Source: CAG-273 sp964618105
GTDB taxonomy: Bacteria > Bacillota > Clostridia > TANB77 > CAG-508
Direction: 5' to 3'
DNA: 28,827 nucleotides
Assembly: GCA_964618105.1 (NCBI GenBank)
Contig: CAZUAJ010000010.1
Coordinates: forward strand, 1-28,827
Position numbers and translations under genes: made by a program. The notes below the pieces were generated by a model. The model was given only the letters and a program-made list of their open reading frames with translations, did not search any database and was not told the DNA's origin. Position 1 is the first letter of the stretch, and every line of letters begins with the position of its first letter. Below are positions 1-8,342 of the stretch, piece by piece.

Positions 1-114
1 TGTATTTACAACAAATTTAATTTTTGCGGAAATTAGTTTAAAAATTTACCTATTTCAGTTTCTAAAATTTACAGGATAATCATTTTGTTAAATTGTTTGG
101 CAAAAATACTTAAA

Positions 115-276
115 GTCCGCACAGGGGAAAGTACATTTTTATTTTCAAAGTGAGCTTGTGTGGGGACCAACAAATCATAAGCTGTTATAAAATTTACGTA
201 AGTAAAATTTTATTTACAGCTTATTATGCTGTTGGGACGAACGCAGAAAATAAAAATACTTTCCCCTGTGTAGGAC
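115..276. ncRNA. 162-bp structured intergenic element, copy 1 (candidate RNA)
   Basis: This element fills most of the gene-free stretch 1-386. Long arms close it: GTCC plus CACAGGGGAAAGTA (115-134) pair with TACTTTCCCCTGTG plus GGAC (up to 276). A further 14-bp inverted repeat (TTAAATTGTTTGGC, 88-101, with 292-305) encloses it. Inside are two boxes shared with the copy at 2321-2482: GCTTGTGTGGGGACC (154-168) and TGGGACGAACG (233-243). Between the boxes is a hairpin with arms ATAAGCTGT (177-185) and ACAGCTTAT (216-224). The arms differ from copy 2 but still pair, while the boxes are identical, so structure seems to be conserved. I do not recognise the family and cannot fix the strand. It lies downstream of recO on the minus strand. 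A MITE-like DNA repeat is the alternative. Confidence 0.5.
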
Positions 277-386
277 ATCTATATATTCTAAGCCAAACAA
301 TTTAATTATATTTTTATCTAGTAACTTCTAAAATTTAAAATATTTACATTTTATATAATTGTATTACAAATTTAAGGAACTATTTT

Positions 387-1112
387 TTAAAATAGCTCCT
401 CTAATTTATATTCTTTTTCTAACTTATCATTTAAATATAATTTACTTATTAACTCTAGTTCTTTTAAATTTTCTTCTGATATATTGAACGAAAATATTTT
501 TTTTGCATCTGCCATTACTATGTACTGTATTGCTGTTTTGGTTGAATCTGATATTTGTATTGCACTTTTGTCTGTTTTTCCACACCCTGTGCATTTAAAG
601 CAATTATCTTTTAAGCTAAAATAGTTTAAATTTTCTTCTGTTTTACAATTTCCACATTTTCGTATTTGTGGCATAAAACCTAGTAAACAGCAAAGTCTAA
701 TTTTAAAAACTGAAATTACAAAATTTAAGTCTTTTTCTTCTTCTGATATCATATATAATGTGTTTAGGTATAATTGCAAAATTTTATATGTATTTTGGTT
801 TTCATCTGTTACGTCATTTATTATTTTTGTAATATATGATGCATATTTTAACTTATCTAAATCTGTGCGAATATTATAAAAAACTTCTATAGTATCAGAT
901 GAGTTAATATGGTAACTACTACCACTTTGATATAACAAATATTCTCCAAAACACAAAAATTGAGTGCCTGACATTAAAAGGCTTTTTGGTCTTCTAGCCC
1001 CTTTTGCCGCACACCCAATTTTTCCATTTGGTGTAAGTATTGTTACCATTTTATCAAAGTCATTCATATTATTTTCTGAAAGGATTATTCCCTTTGTTTT
1101 TACTATTCCCAT
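387..1112 (-). CDS. recO: DNA repair protein RecO
   Basis: RecO loads RecA and anneals strands in the RecFOR pathway of recombinational repair in the cytoplasm. The 241-residue product has the usual length and starts with the family-typical OB-fold segment (MGIVKTKGIIL, LTPNGKIGCAAKGARRPKS). A zinc-finger-like set of cysteines follows at C153, C156, C174 and C177, then the helical C-terminal domain. The ATG has a good ribosome binding site (AGAGGA, 8 nt spacing). It overlaps the upstream yqzL-like gene by 44 bp and follows era, the classic era-yqzL-recO order of Firmicutes, so the three are probably cotranscribed. No terminator is obvious before the structured element beyond the stop. Confidence 0.95.
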   Translation of the reverse strand: MGIVKTKGIILSENNMNDFDKMVTILTPNGKIGCAAKGARRPKSLLMSGTQFLCFGEYLLYQSGSSYHINSSDTIEVFYNIRTDLDKLKYASYITKIINDVTDENQNTYKILQLYLNTLYMISEEEKDLNFVISVFKIRLCCLLGFMPQIRKCGNCKTEENLNYFSLKDNCFKCTGCGKTDKSAIQISDSTKTAIQYIVMADAKKIFSFNISEENLKELELISKLYLNDKLEKEYKLEELF

Positions 1113-1251
1113 ATTGTGTTTCCTCTGTATTTTTAGCTATGTTTTTTTCTATATTTTCTACTTGAATTAGTTCTAGAAATGTGTTTATATTTCCTGTTTG
1201 TTTAAATGTATTCCATGCTAAGTCTTTAATTTGTTTTTCCATCATGTACAC
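1069..1251 (-). CDS. yqzL: YqzL-like small protein
   Basis: This is a 60-residue protein whose first half (MEKQIKDLAWNTFKQTGNI, then NTFLEL) matches the pattern of the YqzL family, short proteins of unknown function encoded between era and recO in Bacillus and Clostridia. The C-terminal half is polar and low in complexity, and its codons overlap the first 44 bp of recO. AGGAG at 1257-1261 sits 5 nt from a GTG at 1251; the in-frame ATG at 1245 is 11 nt away and is the alternative start. The overlap suggests translational coupling to recO. The identification rests on position plus the short N-terminal motif. Confidence 0.8.
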   Translation of the reverse strand: MYMMEKQIKDLAWNTFKQTGNINTFLELIQVENIEKNIAKNTEETQYGNSKNKGNNPFRK

Positions 1252-1335
1252 ATCATCTCCTGTTCTAGAAGTTTTTTACTTCTACTTTTATCTTTCGCTT
1301 GTTTTTTATTTTTATACTGGTAAAATTTGCAAAAA

Positions 1336-2241
1336 CTAATCAGAATTTTTAAATAATTTTACAAACTTATCATTATTAATCCAGTCCTCGCGAACTTTTA
1401 CCCACAATTTCAAGTTAACTTTATTTTGTAATTCTTTTTCTAAATCTTCTCTAGCATAAGTACCAATTTTCTTAAGCATTGCACCATTTTTTCCTATTAT
1501 TATACCTTTATGTGAATCTCTTAAACAATAAATTGTAGCTTCAATATTGAAAATTGGTTCATTTTCTCTTGTTTTACCTTTTTTCATTTTTTCAATTTCT
1601 ACAAATATTCCATGTGGTACTTCATCTTGTAAAAGTTTTAATGCTTTTTCACGTATTGTTTCAGATGCTATATCTCTTAAAGTTTGATCTGTATATTCAT
1701 CTATATCATAATATGCTGGACCTTGTTTTAAGTTCTTTTCTATTTCTTCAAGTATTACTTCTGTATCTTTTGATTTTAATGCTGAAATTGGTATGATTGC
1801 TTTAAAGTGGTATTCATCTTTAAATGCTTCTATTAATTTGAATACTTGCTCTTTTTTTACTAAATCAATTTTATTTATTATTAAAATGGTATTTGCCTTA
1901 GCTTCTTTTATTTTATCTAATAACATTTGGTCACCTTTGCCAATTCCATCTGATGTTGCTTCAACTACAAATAAAATCACATCTGCATCTGGTATGCTAT
2001 TCCAAGCTGTTTCATTCATTGTATTACCTAATTTTGATTTTGGTTTATGTATTCCTGGTGTATCTGTAAATATTATTTGTGAATTTTCTCTATTCACTAT
2101 TGCTTTTATTGCTGTTCTTGTTGTTTGTGGTTTATTTACAACTACTGCTACTTTTTGACCAACCATTTCATTTAATATACTTGATTTACCTACATTTGTT
2201 CTTCCAACAATTGCTACAAATCCTGATTTAAAATTTTTCAT
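1336..2241 (-). CDS. era: GTPase Era
   Basis: Era is an essential GTPase that binds 16S rRNA near its 3' end during 30S subunit assembly. With the ATG at 2241 (AGGAG, 5 nt spacing; a GTG two codons upstream lacks this spacing) the protein has 301 residues. It shows G1 GRTNVGKS (13-20), G3 DTPG (60-63) and G4 NKID (123-126), followed by a C-terminal KH RNA-binding domain with the IIIGKNG loop. It is first in the era-yqzL-recO group. Its 5' region holds structured element copy 2, which could be part of an era leader if transcription starts upstream of that element. I see no convincing promoter between element and start. Confidence 0.96.
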   Translation of the reverse strand: MKNFKSGFVAIVGRTNVGKSSILNEMVGQKVAVVVNKPQTTRTAIKAIVNRENSQIIFTDTPGIHKPKSKLGNTMNETAWNSIPDADVILFVVEATSDGIGKGDQMLLDKIKEAKANTILIINKIDLVKKEQVFKLIEAFKDEYHFKAIIPISALKSKDTEVILEEIEKNLKQGPAYYDIDEYTDQTLRDIASETIREKALKLLQDEVPHGIFVEIEKMKKGKTRENEPIFNIEATIYCLRDSHKGIIIGKNGAMLKKIGTYAREDLEKELQNKVNLKLWVKVREDWINNDKFVKLFKNSD

Positions 2242-2320
2242 ATTCACTCCTATTTTATATTTTTCTTACAAGAATTTAATGTTAAAAGCTCTTCATTTCT
2301 TACGTTTGCTATTCTTTATT

Positions 2321-2482
2321 CTGTACAGGATAACTATTTTGTATTTTCAAGTTCGCTTGTGTGGGGACCGGCAAGCTAGAAGGCGTTAATAATTTTCCAA
2401 ATGGTTTGTAAAAAAAATATTATTACGCCTTCTTGCGTAGCTGGGACGAACGAAGAAAATTAAAAAATAGTTTCCTGTACAG
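2321..2482. ncRNA. 162-bp structured intergenic element, copy 2 (candidate RNA)
   Basis: This is the second copy, exactly as long as copy 1. The closing arms are CTGTACAGGA (2321-2330) and TCCTGTACAG (2473-2482), extended inward by ATTTT/AAAAT pairing. The shared boxes GCTTGTGTGGGGACC (2355-2369) and TGGGACGAACG (2442-2452) flank a hairpin with arms AGAAGGCGT (2378-2386) and ACGCCTTCT (2425-2433). Against copy 1, three of the nine inner base pairs change on both sides (T-A to G-C, C-G to G-C, T-A to C-G) and pairing is kept. It fills the gene-free stretch 2242-2581 together with the terminator at 2544. It lies upstream of era and downstream of hydA. The strand is undetermined. Confidence 0.5.
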
Positions 2483-2543
2483 AATATATTGCTTTCTTTT
2501 AATATTAAATTATTATAATATTATTATAATACAAAATTTGTAG

Positions 2544-2569
2544 AAAAGTGTAAATAAATTTACACTTTT
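2544..2569. terminator. Bidirectional terminator after the hyd operon
   Basis: An 11-bp perfect stem (AAAAGTGTAAA, 2544-2554, with TTTACACTTTT, 2559-2569) has a 4-nt loop and T-runs on both sides. It lies 12 bp after the hydA stop and separates the hyd operon from era. Confidence 0.8.
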
Positions 2570-2581
2570 TTTCTACTATTT

Positions 2582-4316
2582 TTACTTGACAAATTTATAT
2601 TTTGGTTTTTCGCTATAGTGTGTATGTAATAATTTATGTGCTAATTCCCCATTTGGCTCACCTAAAAATTTTTCGTAAATTTGCTTTAAAACTGGGTTTT
2701 CATGCGATTTTCTTATTACACTTTTTTCGTCAATTGTGTACATAGCTTGTGCACGTTTTTTATGTACATCAATTTCTTCTTGTATTTTTGCACTTTTTAT
2801 AGGTTGACCTCCACCTGTAATGCAGCCGCCTGGGCAGGCCATTATTTCTACAAATTGATAATCTGCTGTTCCATTTTTTATTTCTTCCATAATAGTTTTT
2901 GCATTTGCTAATCCATCTGCTACTGCGACTTTTACTTTTTTATTTTCAAGTTGTATTTCTGCTTTTTTTATTCCATTTTCTCCTCTTACTTGTTCAAATT
3001 CGATTTTTTGTAATGGCTTTCCTGTTACAATTTCAGATACACTTCTTAATGCCGCTTCCATAACTCCACCAGTAACTCCAAATATTGCTGCTGCTCCTGT
3101 TGCTTCTCCCATTGGATCATCAAATTTGCTATCTTCTAAATTTACAAAGTCTATTTTAGCTTGTTTTATCATTCTTGCAAGTTCTCTTGTTGTAATTACT
3201 GCATCAACCTCTTGCTTCATTTCTTCTCTTTGTCTTTTATATTTTTTTGCAATACATGGCATTACAGATACAACAAACATTTTGCTTGGTTCAATATTTT
3301 GTTGTTTTGCATAATATGTTTTTAATATTGCTCCAAACATTTCGTGTGGAGATTTACAGCTTGATAAATGGTTTGTGTATTCTGGGTAATTCATTTCAAT
3401 ATATTTTACCCAACCGTGGACAACATGATGTTATCATTGGTAAGTTGCTATTTTTGTTTAGTCTATTTATAAATTCTGTTCCTTCTTCTACTATTGTAAA
3501 ATCAGCTCCTGTATTTGTGTCAAATACTTTGTCAAATCCCATTTTTCTAAGTGCTGTTATCATTTTACCTTCTACATTTGTTCCTATAGACATTCCAAAT
3601 TCTTCACCTAGCGCAACTCTTACAGATGGTGCTGTTTGTACAACTACATAAGTATTTTCATCTTTTATTTTATCCCATACTATTTGTGTAGAGTCTTTTT
3701 CTGTTAAAGCTCCTGTTGGGCATGCTTCAATACATTGTCCACAAAGTGTACAATTTACGTCATTTAAGCTGTTATTTCCTGTTGTTGCTATACATGTATT
3801 AAAGCCTCTTTGAGTAGCACTTATTGCTCCTATTTTTTGTACTTTGTTACATACCGCTACACATCTTTTACACAATATGCATTTATTTGGATCACGTACA
3901 ATTGATGGTGATTTATCATCTATTTCATATGTATTTTTTTCGCCATTATATGTTGTTTCTTCCATACCAAATTCTTTTATAAGGTTTTGTAATTCGCAAT
4001 TTTCGTTTCTTACACAATTTTCACAGTCTTTATGATGATTAGATAATATTAGGTCTAACATTGTTTTTCTTGCTTCTATGACTTGTGGTGTTTTAGTATG
4101 TACTATCATTCCTTCTTCTACTTTTTGAATACATGAAGTTGCAAATCCTTTTTTTCCTTCAACTTCAACAAGGCACATTCTACAGTCCCCTACTTCGTTT
4201 ATTTCTTTTAAATAGCATAATGTTGGAATATTTATATTTAATTTTTTTGCTGCTTGTAAAATTGTTGTACCCTCTGGTACAGTTATCTTTTGCTCATCAA
4301 TTGTTACATTTATCAT
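2582..4316 (-). pseudogene. hydA: [FeFe] hydrogenase catalytic subunit HydA, frameshifted
   Basis: HydA is the H2-activating subunit of the NADH/ferredoxin electron-bifurcating hydrogenase. The N-terminal frame (3396-4316, 306 aa) carries a [2Fe-2S] domain (C34, C45, C48, C62), a His-ligated cluster (HHKDCENC, 94-101), two [4Fe-4S] clusters (C146-C156, C189-C199) and the start of the H domain ending at TSCCP (296-300). The C-terminal frame (2582-3394) carries MPCIAKK and MACPGGCITGGGQP, the other two H-cluster motifs. The frames join cleanly if one base (plus-strand G at 3416) is removed: CCA-C-GGTTGGGTA then reads PGWVKY, as in intact enzymes. As written, the enzyme lacks its active site. 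A sequencing or assembly error is at least as likely as a true null allele. Full length would be about 578 aa. Confidence 0.9.
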
Positions 4317-4327
4317 TTTTTCACGTC

Positions 4328-4894
4328 CTATCTTACATTTTTATTTTTAATGTATTCTCTGCCTTCAAATTCTTCTCTTAAAATATCCATTACAAGAGTA
4401 TCATAATATTTTCCATTTATAAATTTTGCTTTTCTTTTTCTTCCCATTTCTTTAAATCCACATTTTTTATAACATGCTTTTGCTCTTTCATTACATTCTA
4501 AAACAGTAAGTTCAATACTGTTCAAGTTCATATAATTAAACCCAAAATCTAAAAGTAAGTTAATAGCTTCTGCTCCATAACCTTTTCCTCTATATTCAAT
4601 ATTTCCTATAAAAATTCCCAATTCAGCTCTACTATTAATTCTATCTATTTTTTCTAGTGAAACTGTACCTACCATTGTGTCATTCTCTAAATCAACAATT
4701 ACAAAATTTGCTTCTGGATTTGCATTTTTTTCTAAATAGTCTTTTTCTCCACTTAAGCTCATTAATGTTGCAGTTCTACCTATATAATCTGTTATTTCAA
4801 AATCATTCATCCATTGTGTAAATTGCTCTACATCTTCTATATTTCTTGGTGATAAATATATTCTGTCTCCAACTAACTTTTTAAAATATTTCAT
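4328..4894 (-). CDS. GNAT family N-acetyltransferase (RimJ/RimL-like)
   Basis: This 188-residue protein transfers an acetyl group from acetyl-CoA to an amine; the substrate is unknown. The pattern is that of RimJ/RimL-type GNATs: GDRIYLSPRNIEDVEQFTQW near the N-terminus, the acetyl-CoA loop RGKGYGAEA in the middle, and ACYKKCGFKEMGR towards the end. The start has AAAGGAG upstream. It sits between hydB and hydA on the same strand, with only 11 bp to hydA, so it is probably cotranscribed with the hydrogenase genes although it is not a known hydrogenase subunit or maturase. A role in modifying the complex cannot be read from sequence. Confidence 0.85.
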   Translation of the reverse strand: MKYFKKLVGDRIYLSPRNIEDVEQFTQWMNDFEITDYIGRTATLMSLSGEKDYLEKNANPEANFVIVDLENDTMVGTVSLEKIDRINSRAELGIFIGNIEYRGKGYGAEAINLLLDFGFNYMNLNSIELTVLECNERAKACYKKCGFKEMGRKRKAKFINGKYYDTLVMDILREEFEGREYIKNKNVR

Positions 4895-4947
4895 TTAATT
4901 CTCCTTTCATTTTTAATAATAAATTAAGCTGCTACTTTAAATTAAAA

Positions 4948-6804
4948 TTAGCCAATTGCGTGAAATGGACAAACACTAACACACGTTCCACACTTAATGC
5001 AAATATTTTCATCTATATGATGTGTTTTACCTGGCGCACCTGTAATTGCTGCAACAGGACAATTTCGGCTACACATTGTACAACCTCTACATTTTTCTGA
5101 ATCTATTTGAATTTTAGCTAATGCTTTACATTCATTTGTTGTACATTTTTTATTTTCAATGTGTTCAATATATTCATTTCTAAAATATTTTAATGTTGAA
5201 AGTACAGGGTTTGGTGCTGATTGACCTAATCCGCATACTGAGGTTTTTGGTATAATTTTTGCTAATTCTTCTAATTTTTCTAAATCTTTTTTTGTTGCTT
5301 CACCATTTGTTATTTTTTCTAATAATTCTAACATTCTTTTTGTTCCAATTCTACATGGTGTACATTTTCCAGATGATTCGTCTACTGTAAATTCTAGGTA
5401 AAATTTTGCTATATTTACCATACATTTTGTTTCATCCATTACAATAAGTCCACCTGAACCCATCATTGAACCAATTTGTGATAGTGATTCATAATCAATT
5501 GGAGTATCTAAGTGTTCTTTTGGTATACAGCCTCCTGATGGTCCACCTGTTTGTGCTGCTTTAAATTCTCTGTTATTTGGTATTCCTCCACCAATATCAT
5601 AGATAATTTCTCTTAAGGTTGTTCCCATTGGTACTTCAACTAAACCAATATTTACAACATTTCCGCCTAACGCAAATACTTTGGTTCCTTTTGATGTTTC
5701 TGTTCCTATACTTGAAAACCATTTTGCACCATTTAACATTATTCTTGTTACATTTGCATATGTTTCAACATTGTTTATTAATGTTGGTTTTCCCCATAGT
5801 CCTGAGTTTGCTGGATATGGTGGTTTTAAACGTGGTTGACCGCGTTTTCCTTCTATAGATTCAAGTAATGCTGTTTCTTCACCACACACAAATGCTCCTG
5901 CTCCTAATCTTATATCAATATCAAAGTTAAAGTTCGTTTCAAAGATGTTTTTACCAAGTAAGCCATATTCTCTTGCTTGTTTTATAGCAACTTTAAGTCT
6001 ATCTACCGCAATTGGATATTCTGCTCTGACATAAATATATCCTTGATTTGCTCCAATAGCATAACCTGCTATTGTCATTGCTTCTAGTACAGAATGTGGA
6101 TCACCTTCTAATATGCTTCTATCCATAAATGCTCCTGGATCACCTTCATCTGCATTACATACTACATATTTTTGTTCTGCTTCAACAGCTTTAGTTAGTG
6201 CCCATTTTTTTCCTGTTGGGAAGCCTCCGCCTCCTCTTCCTCTTAAGCCTGAATCAATAATTGTTTTTATTACGTCATCTGGGGTCATTTCTAATAGTAC
6301 TTTTTCTAAAGCTTTATATCCGTCAAATGCTATGTATTCATCAATATTTTCTGGATCTATTTTTCCACTATTTTGTAAAGCAATTCTTTTTTGTTTTTTA
6401 TAAAATGTTAAGTCATCTAATTTGTTTACTTTTGTACCATCAACATCTTTACATAATAGTCTTTCAACTATTTGTCCGTCTATAATATGTTTTTGTATAA
6501 TTTCTTCACAATCTTCTGGTTTTACCATTGCATAAAATGTGTCTTCTGGACGAATAATTACTATTGGGCCTTTAGCACATAGTCCAAAACAACCTGTTTG
6601 AATTATACGTACATTTTCTAAACCTTTTTCTTGTACAATTTTTTTAAAATTTTCTATAATTTGTGTTGATTTTGAAGATGTACACCCTGTACCATGGCAA
6701 ACTAATATGTGTTTTTCTTTTCCACTTACTGTTGCATCTACTCTTATATTTAGTTCTTTACGTTTTTGTTCTCTTATTTTTCTTATTTCTTCTAACGTTT
6801 TCAA
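4948..6804 (-). CDS. hydB: NADH-dependent [FeFe] hydrogenase subunit HydB (NuoF-like)
   Basis: HydB is the flavin subunit that oxidises or reduces NAD(H) in the bifurcating hydrogenase. In order it has a thioredoxin-like [2Fe-2S] domain (C36, C41, C72, C76), the NuoF FMN/NADH core (GRGGGGFPTGKKW near 189, NADEGDPGAFMDR near 217, GAGAFVCGEETALLES), an SLBB segment, a [4Fe-4S] site (GKCTPCRIGTKRM) and a C-terminal two-[4Fe-4S] ferredoxin domain ending at CIKCGTCVSVCPFHAIG. The TTG at 6804 (product MKTLEEIRKIRE, 618 aa) lies 7 nt after AGGAG, whereas the ATG at 6810 is only 1 nt from it, so I prefer TTG. It follows hydC by about 90 bp in the same operon. Confidence 0.94.
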   Translation of the reverse strand: MKTLEEIRKIREQKRKELNIRVDATVSGKEKHILVCHGTGCTSSKSTQIIENFKKIVQEKGLENVRIIQTGCFGLCAKGPIVIIRPEDTFYAMVKPEDCEEIIQKHIIDGQIVERLLCKDVDGTKVNKLDDLTFYKKQKRIALQNSGKIDPENIDEYIAFDGYKALEKVLLEMTPDDVIKTIIDSGLRGRGGGGFPTGKKWALTKAVEAEQKYVVCNADEGDPGAFMDRSILEGDPHSVLEAMTIAGYAIGANQGYIYVRAEYPIAVDRLKVAIKQAREYGLLGKNIFETNFNFDIDIRLGAGAFVCGEETALLESIEGKRGQPRLKPPYPANSGLWGKPTLINNVETYANVTRIMLNGAKWFSSIGTETSKGTKVFALGGNVVNIGLVEVPMGTTLREIIYDIGGGIPNNREFKAAQTGGPSGGCIPKEHLDTPIDYESLSQIGSMMGSGGLIVMDETKCMVNIAKFYLEFTVDESSGKCTPCRIGTKRMLELLEKITNGEATKKDLEKLEELAKIIPKTSVCGLGQSAPNPVLSTLKYFRNEYIEHIENKKCTTNECKALAKIQIDSEKCRGCTMCSRNCPVAAITGAPGKTHHIDENICIKCGTCVSVCPFHAIG

Positions 6805-6896
6805 AATCATACTCCTCTCACTTTTTAACAAGTAGTATATACTTTTTTGCAAGCTAGTTACTATGTTGATATGTAACTTGCCATTAATATTTAAAA

Positions 6897-7373
6897 TTAA
6901 TTTGCAATAAGCTTATCTAATACTTCATCAAGCATTTTTACAGTTGCCTTACCATAAACCTCTCCATTTACTGTAAATACTGGTGCAATTCCACATGCTC
7001 CTAAGCAACGTGTATTATCAATTGAAAATTTGCCATCTTCAGTTGTTTCGCCTTCTTTAATTTTTAATCTTTCTTTTAGTCTATTCATTAATTTTTCTGA
7101 ACCTTTTACAAAACAGGCAGTTCCTAAGCATACTGAAATTGCATATTTTCCTTTTGGTTTTAGTGTAAATCTAGAATAAAACGTAATTACACCATAAATT
7201 TCAGCCATTGGTATATCTAAATATTCTGATATTTCTTTTTGTGCTATTTCTGGAATATATCCATATTTTACTTGCACATCATTTAATATTGGTATTAAGT
7301 TATCTTTTACTGTTGTGTATTGTTCTAATATTTCTTTTAGTTCTTGTTTTAATTTTTGTTCTGTACAATTCAT
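6897..7373 (-). CDS. hydC: NADH-dependent [FeFe] hydrogenase subunit HydC (NuoE-like)
   Basis: This is the [2Fe-2S] thioredoxin-fold subunit of HydABC, homologous to NuoE of complex I. The 158-residue protein has the normal size. The four cluster cysteines are C82 and C87 (VCLGTACFVKG) and C123 and C127 (RCLGACGIAPV). The helical N-terminus (IPILNDVQVKYGYIP, YGVITFYSRF) is typical. It is the first gene of the hydC-hydB-GNAT-hydA operon, with a promoter at 7417-7445. I saw no Rex-type operator in the leader. Confidence 0.95.
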   Translation of the reverse strand: MNCTEQKLKQELKEILEQYTTVKDNLIPILNDVQVKYGYIPEIAQKEISEYLDIPMAEIYGVITFYSRFTLKPKGKYAISVCLGTACFVKGSEKLMNRLKERLKIKEGETTEDGKFSIDNTRCLGACGIAPVFTVNGEVYGKATVKMLDEVLDKLIAN

Positions 7374-7416
7374 TTTTTACTCTCCCTGTATATTTATATT
7401 TTATACTTTCGAGTTT

Positions 7417-7445
7417 ATTATATCAAACGAATAATTTTTATACAA
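7417..7445 (-). promoter_or_regulatory. Predicted sigma-A promoter of the hyd operon
   Basis: TTGTAT (7440-7445) and TATAAT (7417-7422) are separated by 17 bp on the minus strand, about 45 bp upstream of hydC. Confidence 0.6.
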
Positions 7446-7466
7446 CAAAATACGACAAAAAATAAA

Positions 7467-7518
7467 GCAAAATAAACTGAACCCGAAATTCTAGACTTTT
7501 GGATTTAATTTATTTTGC
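7467..7518 (-). terminator. Terminator of the pdaA-dgkA operon
   Basis: A 10-bp stem (GCAAAATAAA, 7467-7476, with TTTATTTTGC, 7509-7518) encloses a partly paired loop. On the minus strand it is followed by TTTATTTTTTG. It lies just beyond the dgkA/PAP2 stop. Confidence 0.7.
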
Positions 7519-7527
7519 CTTGTTTTA

Positions 7528-8277
7528 CTATACAATTGCCATTGCAATTCCATATAACACAAGTACTAATGTTGTTGCAAAACATGCACTAAATATTATT
7601 TCTGATAATTTGTGTTCTTTTGCCGCAATTCTACTTTCTGCTAGTAAAATTGCAGTTACAAGTGATAACATTAAAATAACTATATTATCTGTTAATAGCC
7701 AAATTAATGTATTTGCTGCAAATCCAATTGCTGCATGACCACTTGGAATTAATTTTGAATTTAAACCTTTATGTTTATTTGTTTTTGCATAAGCAATTAA
7801 TGCTAAAACTCCAATTATAGCAATAATCATAATTGAAAATGCTAAATGTTTTGGATTTGTAGTTACATTTTTTAAAAAAGCTAATCCTATATCTGCAATT
7901 TTATCAAAAAACAAAAAATATGCTACAATTATTGCATTTATAGTTGTAATTACCACTCCTCCTGCTGCTACATCTTTTGCAATTTTTGCTTTAGGATGAT
8001 ATACATCAACATACAAATCTACCACAGTTTCTATTGCAGTATTTACCATTTCTGCAAATATTATAAGAACTATTGTAAATAAGAAACATAAAAATTCAGC
8101 TCTATCCAAATTAAAAAACAAACTTACAATTACCACAATTACTGCAATTATTAATTGTTTCTTTATATTACTTTGAGTTGTTGTTGCATATATTATTCCA
8201 TTAAAAGCATTTTTCCATGCATCTATAAAATTATGGTTAGTTAATTTTTCTTTATTTTCTTCTTTTTTTCCTTTCAT
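7528..8277 (-). CDS. dgkA: Diacylglycerol/undecaprenol kinase fused to a PAP2 phosphatase-like domain
   Basis: Residues 15-125 form a DgkA-type lipid kinase: EMVNTAIETVVD (76-87) is the signature and is followed by a lysine-bearing KIAKDVAAGGV helix. In Firmicutes this enzyme phosphorylates undecaprenol. Residues 140-249 form a second membrane domain with the PAP2 signatures PSGH (178-181) and SRIAAKEHKLSE (215-226). The first PAP2 motif (KxxxxxxRP) is not evident and the last acidic residue is E instead of D, so phosphatase activity is uncertain. Both activities would feed the undecaprenyl-phosphate pool for cell-wall synthesis. It is the last gene of the operon, followed by a terminator. 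Confidence 0.88.
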   Translation of the reverse strand: MKGKKEENKEKLTNHNFIDAWKNAFNGIIYATTTQSNIKKQLIIAVIVVIVSLFFNLDRAEFLCFLFTIVLIIFAEMVNTAIETVVDLYVDVYHPKAKIAKDVAAGGVVITTINAIIVAYFLFFDKIADIGLAFLKNVTTNPKHLAFSIMIIAIIGVLALIAYAKTNKHKGLNSKLIPSGHAAIGFAANTLIWLLTDNIVILMLSLVTAILLAESRIAAKEHKLSEIIFSACFATTLVLVLYGIAMAIV

Positions 8278-8342
8278 TATCTTCCCTTCTATTTCTATGT
8301 AATTGTTAATTAAATTTATGTGTTAGTATACATAACACTTAA

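Noticed and set aside
3410..3420. Programmed frameshift in hydA
   Set aside because: No slippery heptamer or typical stimulatory signal is seen at CCACGGTTGGG, and the shift falls in the catalytic motif; a mutation or sequence error is simpler.
7374..7500. Rex operator controlling the hyd operon
   Set aside because: Only AT-rich sequence; no TTGTTAA-N4-TTAACAA-like palindrome was found.
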